Positions 16,577-21,609 of a DNA stretch of 21,609 nt are shown piece by piece (the stretch's first letter is position 1; every line of letters begins with the position of its first letter). The stretch comes from Puniceicoccales bacterium (GTDB lineage: Bacteria > Verrucomicrobiota > Verrucomicrobiia > Opitutales > JAIRKQ01). Under the pieces are notes generated by a model, which saw only the letters and a program-made list of their open reading frames with translations, made no database searches and was not told where the DNA came from. Both the position numbers and the translations under genes were made by a program. The stretch covers positions 1-21,609 of the forward strand of contig JAISBO010000013.1 of the NCBI GenBank assembly GCA_031266155.1. The letters are read 5' to 3'.

Positions 16577-16727
16577 CAGGTGACTCACCTGTGGCCAGAC
16601 ATGACTTCCTGTTGTCGTGGCAATGGCCCCCCTTTTAACTTCCGCAAATAATTCAAGCCTTCTGCCGCAAAGGCAATGGGTAGTAAACCCATAGACCCTC
16701 CATGAACCACGGACCTTCAACCCTTTT
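16568..16727. other. Structured intergenic region between prs and the Bax-inhibitor-like gene
   Basis: Consecutive inverted repeats fill this gap: a 17-base palindrome ACAGGTGA-C-TCACCTGT (16576-16592) right at the prs stop; GGCCA/TGGCC enclosing CATGAC/GTCGTG (16593-16628); GCCTT/AAGGC (16657-16674); and ATGGGT/ACCCAT (16676-16692). The outer ends can also pair (GGGTCTTGA at 16568-16576 with TCAACCC at 16717-16723), followed on the plus strand by TTTT. It is visibly richer in G+C than the other gaps. It could be a convergent-gene terminator region, an operator or a small structured RNA. No known RNA family motif was recognised. Confidence 0.35.
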
Positions 16728-17457
16728 ATCTATCCCTGAACTTTGCCAACAATCTCAGAAGTTCTAGATACAACCAAATCAGGGTTACCATCAGTCCAAA
16801 CGCCGCATACCAGGACATGTACGCTGGCATTCCATGGTCGGAAACTTTCACTATAAAGTCGAAATCTATCGCCAAGTATAAAGACGCAATGACAACGACA
16901 AAAACACTGAATAGAATACCAAATAGGCCCGAAGAATGCATCAAAGGAACGGAAATACCGAAAAACGATAAAATCCAACTGACCATGTAGAGCATTGCAA
17001 TGCCAAACATTGCAGATCCCACAATCATTCGGAATCTATCGGAAACCTGTATTATGCCAGACCTATATAAAACAAGCATACCAAACGCCACACCAAATGT
17101 CAGGGCGACTGCTTGAAAAGCAATTCCGCGATAGGCAAAATCAAATAGTCTCGAAACAGCCCCAAGAACCAAACCTTCAAATATCGCATAGAGTGGTGCG
17201 GTTATCCCTGCCCATTCTTTTTTGATACAAGTTACAAAGCCGGTCACAAAACCCAGAATAAGGAATAATGTCAGCTTGCTGCTTACCGCTGAAAGGGTCG
17301 TTCCTGGGCTAACCCATGAGAATATAGCAGCCCCAAAAACAAGGGCCAACAAAATCAAACAACGATTAATTGTCTCGCTCAAAGTCGCAACCGATCCCGA
17401 CTCTGCACACGAAAAACTTCTCGAAGATAAAATTGGATTTGAAGAATCGTAATTCAT
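16726..17457 (-). CDS. Bax inhibitor-1 (BaxI_1/YccA superfamily) membrane protein
   Basis: A 243-residue protein with about seven hydrophobic segments from residue 32 to 237. The N-terminal SSNPILSSRSF and the EGLVLGAVSRLFDFAYRGI block are typical of the bacterial BaxI_1 branch of the TMBIM/Bax-inhibitor-1 superfamily, as are the acidic and aromatic residues in the last helices (AIDFDFI, YMSWYAAFGLMVTLIWLYLE). Superfamily members such as YetJ are pH-sensitive calcium leak channels; the role of this branch is unknown. The gene is convergent with prs. A promoter-like pair places the transcription start almost at the ATG. Confidence 0.85.
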   Translation of the reverse strand: MNYDSSNPILSSRSFSCAESGSVATLSETINRCLILLALVFGAAIFSWVSPGTTLSAVSSKLTLFLILGFVTGFVTCIKKEWAGITAPLYAIFEGLVLGAVSRLFDFAYRGIAFQAVALTFGVAFGMLVLYRSGIIQVSDRFRMIVGSAMFGIAMLYMVSWILSFFGISVPLMHSSGLFGILFSVFVVVIASLYLAIDFDFIVKVSDHGMPAYMSWYAAFGLMVTLIWLYLELLRLLAKFRDR

Positions 17458-17463
17458 AATTGT

Positions 17464-17492
17464 GCTATACTGTAGTGTATAAATTTTGTAAA
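17464..17492 (-). promoter_or_regulatory. Putative promoter of the Bax-inhibitor-like gene
   Basis: TTTACA (17492-17487) and TATAGC (17469-17464) are 17 bases apart on the minus strand. Only six bases separate the -10 box from the ATG at 17457, so the message would be leaderless. The -10 box matches consensus at four of six positions. Confidence 0.35.
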
Positions 17493-17552
17493 AGCAAGAA
17501 AAATCATCTGCATTCTAGTTAATCGGGCCATTTAGTTCTCGCCATTGAGCTC

Positions 17553-17566
17553 CAGGATTTGTCCTG
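17553..17566. repeat. Stem-loop downstream of the pseudopilin operon
   Basis: CAGGA and TCCTG form a perfect 5-bp stem around a 4-base loop, about 55 bases past the last pseudopilin stop codon. It could mark the operon's 3' end, but no T-run follows on the minus strand. Confidence 0.25.
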
Positions 17567-17618
17567 TGAAACTTTCTGCCAAAGGCCACCTTATTGCCCC
17601 TTGCTACCAAAGTTATCT

Positions 17619-18116
17619 TTATCTATTTTTTGCGATAAACATGGTGTATTCCCCGCCAGAGGATTCCGCCAACTTTTTATGGGAATGCACTTGTTCATTT
17701 GATTTTAAGCGGTAAATTTCGCATTTCAATGGGAGTACACAAGTTTCGGATGCATCGGTTGGCATGGCTCTGTTGTCCACATATGCCCACTCGAATTTGG
17801 CAATAAATTTACAAGCCGCCCCATCCTCTATTGGCTCGCATTTTATAAATTTTCTCCTTACCATTCCATCCTCTTCAACCTCTGCAATTCCGATGGATTC
17901 TCGGTTTTTTACCAGGTCATATAGGCTATCATAGTTGGCTAATTTAATAAATGATTTTACATCTTCGGCAATTTCTTTTATGGCCGTTTGGACTGTCAAA
18001 TTTTGGGATAAATTGGCATTTACAAAAAATATTCCAAATAATATTGGAGAAATTATGGCTAGTAGGGTTATGGCAAAAATTATTTCTAGAAATGATATTC
18101 CCCGACATTTTTTCAC
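17619..18116 (-). CDS. Type II secretion/type IV pilus-like pseudopilin (GspI/PilV-like)
   Basis: A 165-residue prepilin with a short basic leader (MKKCRG), the prepilin-peptidase site, and a hydrophobic helix ISFLEIIFAITLLAIISPILF with the conserved Glu at mature position 5. The globular part is about 130 residues and contains four Cys (two in the KCEP...AACKF stretch, two in CVLPLKC). Length and N-terminus fit a minor pseudopilin of the GspI/PilV type. Its ATG overlaps the preceding pseudopilin's stop (ATGA, 18113-18116), so it is the third gene of the operon. Which minor pseudopilin it is cannot be fixed from the sequence. Confidence 0.7.
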   Translation of the reverse strand: MKKCRGISFLEIIFAITLLAIISPILFGIFFVNANLSQNLTVQTAIKEIAEDVKSFIKLANYDSLYDLVKNRESIGIAEVEEDGMVRRKFIKCEPIEDGAACKFIAKFEWAYVDNRAMPTDASETCVLPLKCEIYRLKSNEQVHSHKKLAESSGGEYTMFIAKNR

Positions 18117-18724
18117 AATAATCCCAGGTTATCAAAACTATTTGAAATTATCATGCGTCCATCGTCCGATTCCGAAAAGATAACCACGGCACTCTTAACT
18201 CCCTCGCCTTTTATATATTTTCTGATATTTGCTGGGAACTTTGACTTTGATATGATCGTGTCTTCATCGAAAGGATCTTCCACAATTAAAGAAATGTTCC
18301 TATTGTTGAACGCATCGACGAGTATTTTTCGGTCCCGCGTACCATCGGGTGCCATAAAAAACTCTTCATTGGCAAACCTATGAAATGCTTTTCCTTTAGG
18401 ATTTAAAAGCTTTTTCTCATTGGCCGAGAGAGGTTTCCCATCCACATTTTGACCGGAAAGTATTTTTACGAACATTTCCGAATTATTCGAATCTCTAAGC
18501 GATACTAATTCTTCATCGCGGAAGAACGGCGGAAGATCTCCATATTCCCTGCAGTATGCGTTTATGGCAGCTTCATACTCTAAAAACTGAATTTTGGTCT
18601 TTGCCACCAAAGCCGCATGTTTGTGGGTAGATATCCCTGCCAAAACCAAACCTGCGATTATTAGCATTATCACCAATACGATAATTAGCTCCAATAGAGA
18701 AAAACCTTTAGATCTTGAATTCAT
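18113..18724 (-). CDS. Pseudopilin, second gene of the operon
   Basis: A 203-residue prepilin. The leader MNSRSKG ends at the prepilin-peptidase site, followed by FSLLELIIVLVIMLIIAGLVLAGI with Glu at mature position 5. The body has blocks common in Verrucomicrobiota prepilin-like proteins (AINAYCREYGDLPPF, ILSGQNVDGKP, LLNPKGKAFHRF) and a late VEDPFDEDT in place of the DPWG motif of major pseudopilins. It probably builds or caps a pseudopilus fibre at the inner membrane. It overlaps both neighbours by four bases, indicating translational coupling. Confidence 0.75.
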   Translation of the reverse strand: MNSRSKGFSLLELIIVLVIMLIIAGLVLAGISTHKHAALVAKTKIQFLEYEAAINAYCREYGDLPPFFRDEELVSLRDSNNSEMFVKILSGQNVDGKPLSANEKKLLNPKGKAFHRFANEEFFMAPDGTRDRKILVDAFNNRNISLIVEDPFDEDTIISKSKFPANIRKYIKGEGVKSAVVIFSESDDGRMIISNSFDNLGLL

Positions 18725-19176
18725 CTGCTATATACGTCATCTATTATTTCGGGTCCATCAATGTGTCCATTTGGCCCCACGGAAAGTAATGCATAGGTTG
18801 AAGAATCTTTGGAATCATATCTGTAAACATAGGGGTTGCCCCAAGGGTCAATCAGCATCCCTTCAATTACTCGCCACCGATGAGAATCGGCGAAAGAATT
18901 AATTTTTGTCGATAGCTTAGCATACAAGTCTTTCGCGTTCAACTCTACCGTCGGTGATGCACAAATCGGATAAAATCCATTGTCAGATTTAAACATTTCA
19001 ATGGCACAATTGAGGAGAGCCAGTTCTTCTTGTACCATGTTCGCTTTTATCTCATCGCTGCGATAATTGTAAACTACTTTAAGAAGCACAAAACAAATAA
19101 TTATTATGGCAGTTACTGCGATGGTTTCCAGAAGAGTAAAACCATGATTATATTTCGACTTCAGACTATAAAACAT
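18721..19176 (-). CDS. GspG-like pseudopilin, first gene of the operon
   Basis: A 151-residue prepilin with leader MFYSLKSKYNHG, then FTLLETIAVTAIIIICFVLL with Glu at mature position 5. The C-terminal half has the GspG hallmark DPWGNPYVYRYDSKDS followed by YALLSVGPNGHIDG, corresponding to the major pseudopilin region that binds calcium in type II secretion. About 20 residues in the middle (ELNAKDLYAKLSTKINSF) are more divergent. A strong promoter lies directly upstream and no SD is seen. No secretin, ATPase or inner-membrane platform gene of the system is in the window. Confidence 0.78.
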   Translation of the reverse strand: MFYSLKSKYNHGFTLLETIAVTAIIIICFVLLKVVYNYRSDEIKANMVQEELALLNCAIEMFKSDNGFYPICASPTVELNAKDLYAKLSTKINSFADSHRWRVIEGMLIDPWGNPYVYRYDSKDSSTYALLSVGPNGHIDGPEIIDDVYSR

Positions 19177-19186
19177 TTATTTGACA

Positions 19187-19214
19187 ATTTTACCATCGCC
19201 TAACAACATGTCAA
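19187..19214 (-). promoter_or_regulatory. Promoter of the pseudopilin operon
   Basis: On the minus strand a perfect TTGACA (19214-19209) and TAAAAT (19192-19187) are separated by 16 bases, with TGG directly before the -10 box (extended -10). Transcription should start around 19180, only about four bases before the ATG at 19176. This is the best sigma-70-type promoter in the window. Confidence 0.6.
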
Positions 19215-19235
19215 ACATCTTTATGATATTAAGAA

Positions 19236-19241
19236 TATAAT
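19236..19241 (+). promoter_or_regulatory. Putative -10 box of the DUF4013 gene
   Basis: A perfect TATAAT lies 41 bases upstream of the ATG at 19283. No good -35 box sits at the usual distance, so activity may depend on an activator or the call may be wrong in this AT-rich gap. Confidence 0.3.
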
Positions 19242-19282
19242 TGTGTAATAATATTTTTTATTTAGGCTTCCGCTTTTCATCT

Positions 19283-19885
19283 ATGAAAGACTTTGAAGAA
19301 ATTTGTTGTGGTGCTGTAAAACAGCCAAAATTTATTAAAAATGTAACCATTGGGCTTATTCTAGGTCTTATCCCTATTATAAATTTCTTTGCCTTTGGGT
19401 ATTTGGTAGGAATGGGGAAACAGTCGATGGAGAATGGAAATCTCAAATTACCTGATTGGCCGTGGGGCAGAGATAATTTTAAAAATATTCTGATTGAAAA
19501 CTTCTCCCTTGGTGCGATTGCATTTTTTGAGTTTATTCTAATTCCATGTTTACTTTGTTTTGCTCTATTTGGGCTAGCTGGATTGGAAACTTTTGGAATC
19601 TGTATCGGTTTATTTATTAGTGCTCCAGCATTTGCCTATGCCACCGTTTCGGATAGTTTGAAAATTCCTTGGAATGCATTCGCAATACTTACGGATCTTG
19701 CAAAAGTTTACAAATGGGTAATTGCCCATTACAAAAAGCTCATAATTCCATCCGCCCTGTTTCTTTGTTTTCAAATTGTCCTATCATTTGCCATTCCCTA
19801 CACTTTAATGGGAGCTCCGATATTTTTAGGGCTCTTGTTCATGGTTTCATATGTCAAGCAGATAAGCAGACTGGGCGAGTGTTAG
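19283..19885 (+). CDS. DUF4013-family membrane protein
   Basis: A 200-residue integral membrane protein from the ATG at 19283 (MKDFEEICCGAVKQPKFIKN). A TTG at 19241 would add 14 residues but coincides with the likely -10 box, so it is unlikely. Hydrophobic segments lie near 22-44, 73-98, 100-125 and 155-190. The pattern G(Y/F)LVGMGKQSMENGNLKLPDWPWG after the first segment is the DUF4013 signature, a loop followed by LPxW. The role of the family is unknown. It is divergent from the pseudopilin operon and convergent with the decayed restriction genes; no functional link is visible. No SD is present. Confidence 0.72.
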   Translation: MKDFEEICCGAVKQPKFIKNVTIGLILGLIPIINFFAFGYLVGMGKQSMENGNLKLPDWPWGRDNFKNILIENFSLGAIAFFEFILIPCLLCFALFGLAGLETFGICIGLFISAPAFAYATVSDSLKIPWNAFAILTDLAKVYKWVIAHYKKLIIPSALFLCFQIVLSFAIPYTLMGAPIFLGLLFMVSYVKQISRLGEC

Positions 19886-19939
19886 ACTAGCAATCGATGT
19901 TTTTAACATATCTAAAAAACGAGAGAACTACATATAAAA

Positions 19940-20387
19940 TCACCCTAAAAAGCCGCCATTGGCTAATTTCTGAAATTCTTTCATTGTATAAACGCCCCTC
20001 AAGGCGCTATTGGGGAATACCCGTTTCTTAAACCAATCAAATGCTTGTTTCTTATATCCATCACCATCAATCAAAACTATTGTTGAAACACCATTTTTTT
20101 GATATTTAGCACAACAAACGGATATTTCTCGTCTACACTTCCGGCAGATTCTTGCCATTTGCATTCAATAATCAATCCATCGGAAAATTTAGTTTGATTC
20201 ACTATGAGAAAATCGCATCTGCGCAATGAATCCTAAATTGATTCTCCGCACCATGGTTGTTTAGAATATTGCTTGCCGCCAATGGTTTTACACATATCAA
20301 AAATCTGTTACCATTTCTTTTCAATAGATCTTCAACAAAATTTTCAAGAGAGTTCCCTGTATTATTCGCTTTCGTTCCGCCGGACAT
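19940..20387 (-). pseudogene. Broken PD-(D/E)XK restriction endonuclease
   Basis: The remains of a nuclease are spread over three frames. From the ATG at 20387, one frame gives MSGGTKANNTGNSLENFVED and continues to about 20240. A second frame then gives ESI-stop-DSLRRCDFLIV with an in-frame TAG at 20235-20233, and continues through SDGLIIECKWQESAGSVDEK and YPFVVLNIK. The last part, STIVLIDGDGYKKQAFDW to the end LANGGFLG, is in a third frame; the switch lies at an A-run near 20094-20100. The CDF...ECK pair is the PD-(D/E)XK metal site, and the order of blocks matches nucleases found beside Dam-type methylases. Two frameshifts and a stop make an active enzyme very unlikely. The start overlaps the original end of the methylase gene. 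Confidence 0.75.
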
Positions 20388-21236
20388 AGTTTCTAATGAT
20401 GAGTTCGTTTGCCTTTTTCCTTTGCAAGAAATGAAGCGTGAAGCGTCAACATGACTTACATTAAAGCCGTCATATAACTCCCCTACAGACAGCATAAATA
20501 ATACACCTTTTTGGTCGAGTTGTCTACAAAAAACCGCTAGTTCTCTATGTTCTTCATCTCCGAATCCAGAACCATAATATCTACTAAAAGTTTCGTGATA
20601 AAGAGGATCAAAATAAACAAAGTCGCCTTTCTTTGGTTTTATGCATAAAAATCCGTGCTGAAATATATCCACGCCAGAAAGAAACTTTGAACATTTTTGT
20701 AAATTATCGACATCGACAATTTTTGGTTCTTCATATCGCCCCATTGGAACATTAAAAATACCCGACTTATTAACCCTATAAAGACCGTTATAGCAAGTTT
20801 TGTTTAAATATATAAGCAGAGAAGCAATCTCAATACCGTCTATTGTTTCCGATAATGTTTTCCTTGCTGTGGCAAAGTATTTATCAGTGTGATGTTTTCT
20901 ATGATATTCCAGCCTAGATATGACCTCTTCTACTTTATCGCGGACCATGCGATATGTGATTGCAAGATGAAGGTTTATATCTGATAAATAAGCACTTCCC
21001 TTTCGCGGAATATTCCAAAATAGGGCACCTCCACCAACAAACGGTTCAAAATATGAATTAAAATTGTCGGGAATACGGGCAATAAGGTCGCCTATGATCG
21101 AACGCTTTCCCCCGGCCCACTTTACAAATGGGCGTACTGTGTCATGCCGTTCTGGTATATTTTCATCAGCAATAAGACGCAAGGTTTCATTAAAACCTTG
21201 ATTTATCGATCCAAATATAAGTTGCTGTTTGACCAT
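20362..21236 (-). pseudogene. dam: Damaged Dam-type (D12 class) adenine-N6 DNA methyltransferase
   Basis: The frame from the ATG at 21236 encodes PFVKWAGGKR, FEPFVGGGALFW (SAM binding), LIYLNKTCYNGLYRVNKSGIFNVPMGRY and FGDEEHRELA, the D12-class methylase that acts on GATC-type sites. Three faults are seen. The catalytic DPPY reads DPLY (residues 210-213). The segment after LFMLS goes directly to VGELYDGF, lacking the usual NSD-type residues. After SRFISCKGKR the normal C-terminus (KKANELIIRNYVRRNESE, stop at 20364-20362) is in another frame, so the current frame instead runs into the neighbouring nuclease start. The break is at an A-run near 20415. A clear GAGG ribosome site precedes the ATG, unlike most genes here. 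It was half of a type II restriction-modification pair and is probably inactive. Confidence 0.8.
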
Positions 21237-21240
21237 AATT

Positions 21241-21245
21241 ACCTC
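21241..21245 (-). promoter_or_regulatory. Ribosome binding site of the dam-like gene
   Basis: GAGGT on the minus strand lies four bases before the ATG at 21236. It is notable because dnaE, lolC, the pseudopilins and the coiled-coil gene show no such site, which fits a foreign origin for the restriction-modification pair. Confidence 0.5.
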
Positions 21246-21305
21246 ATAATGCTAAATCATTAAACGAAAAATGTCCAGTATCTGATGCACGCAGCGCAAA
21301 ACATC

Positions 21306-21327
21306 CGACAAAGCTTTTAAACTGTCG
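21306..21327. repeat. Stem-loop between the dam-like gene and the transposase
   Basis: CGACA and TGTCG (5 bp, 12-base loop) are followed on the plus strand by TTATTTT. It may be a minor terminator or part of the insertion-sequence end. The rest of the roughly 200-base gap shows no gene. Confidence 0.2.
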
Positions 21328-21433
21328 TTATTTTGTGAAATATGCCTATAGACAAATTCTTCAACCTAGTGTTGCAAATGTTTTTCGCTTATTGCATGAT
21401 GCATACGAATAAAGCCAAAGAATTACGCGAAAC

Positions 21434-21609
21434 TCAAAATAAAGGGCCCAAATTGAAGGCAATAGTAGCCGCGCAAATGGCAGAATAGGTGGATTGTGGG
21501 GAGCGGAAATGGGAAAGTGTTTCAGCGAAGAAACTTTTAAATCTTCCGATCATAGTTTCCACGGCCGACCGTTTTTTTAGGAATCTTTTTTCTTCCCGGG
21601 AGTTTGGAA
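21434..21609 (-). CDS. C-terminal part of an insertion-sequence transposase (IS5-like), cut by the window edge
   Basis: Reading in from the right edge on the minus strand, 57 codons are open to a TGA at 21436-21434. The peptide contains EKRFLKKRSAVETMIGRFKS, then AICAATIAFNLGPLF. The pattern R..VE..IGR.K followed by A...A..IAFNL is the end of a DDE transposase of the IS5/IS4 superfamily, where the VE Glu is the third catalytic acid. The rest of the gene lies outside the window, so whether the element is intact cannot be said. No terminal repeat can be defined with only one end present. Confidence 0.6.
   Translation of the reverse strand, partial: PNSREEKRFLKKRSAVETMIGRFKSFFAETLSHFRSPQSTYSAICAATIAFNLGPLF

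Noticed and set aside
21342..21488. A 48-residue plus-strand frame near the right edge
   Set aside because: It mostly overlaps the opposite-strand transposase C-terminus, which has a recognisable family pattern.
1..21609. CRISPR arrays, tRNA or rRNA genes, inteins
   Set aside because: No regularly spaced direct repeats, cloverleaf-like gene or rRNA-like segment was seen, and dnaE shows no intein-type insertion between its conserved motifs.

Overview
The window looks like a chromosomal segment of a Gram-negative bacterium from the PVC group, most plausibly a Verrucomicrobiota member living with a host. The grounds are: LolC/LolD lipoprotein-export genes, which imply an outer membrane; a SpoIID-type protein in a bacterium that does not look like an endospore former; pseudopilins of the kind common in Verrucomicrobiota; a GldA/GldF/GldG-like ABC system with a DUF4340-type partner; and two genes resembling eukaryote-interaction factors. 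No rRNA or tRNA is visible, so the lineage is an inference. The DNA is moderately AT-rich, and several genes lack a recognisable Shine-Dalgarno (SD) site.

Layout, left to right. At the left edge is the first 17 codons of a minus-strand gene. Next comes an OTU-like cysteine-protease candidate (392-1144, minus), divergent from the replicative polymerase gene dnaE (1330-4917). Four co-directional genes follow (4993-9443): an ABC ATPase, an ABC-2 permease, a GldG-like protein and a DUF4340-like protein. They overlap or nearly touch and probably form one membrane complex. Convergent to them lie lolD and lolC (9461-11363) and a SpoIID-domain protein (11435-13096). A 708-residue protein (13367-15493, minus) has an Inc-like hydrophobic hairpin, a very long coiled coil and a second hydrophobic region. 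It is divergent from prs (15614-16576), which encodes PRPP synthetase.

Between prs and a Bax-inhibitor-1-family gene (16726-17457, minus) is a compact intergenic stretch rich in inverted repeats. Three pseudopilin genes with ATGA overlaps follow (17619-19176, minus) behind a good sigma-70-like promoter, then a DUF4013 membrane protein (19283-19885, plus). The right end is accessory DNA: a decayed restriction-modification pair (nuclease 19940-20387, Dam-type methylase 20362-21236, both minus) with frameshifts, an internal stop and a changed catalytic motif, followed by the C-terminal end of an insertion-sequence transposase running off the window.

The genes fall into housekeeping (dnaE, prs), envelope transport (ABC set, Lol proteins), envelope remodelling and surface assembly (SpoIID, pseudopilins), probable host-interaction proteins (OTU-like, Inc-like coiled coil) and remnants of mobile or defence DNA. 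The two host-interaction candidates are the most interesting content.
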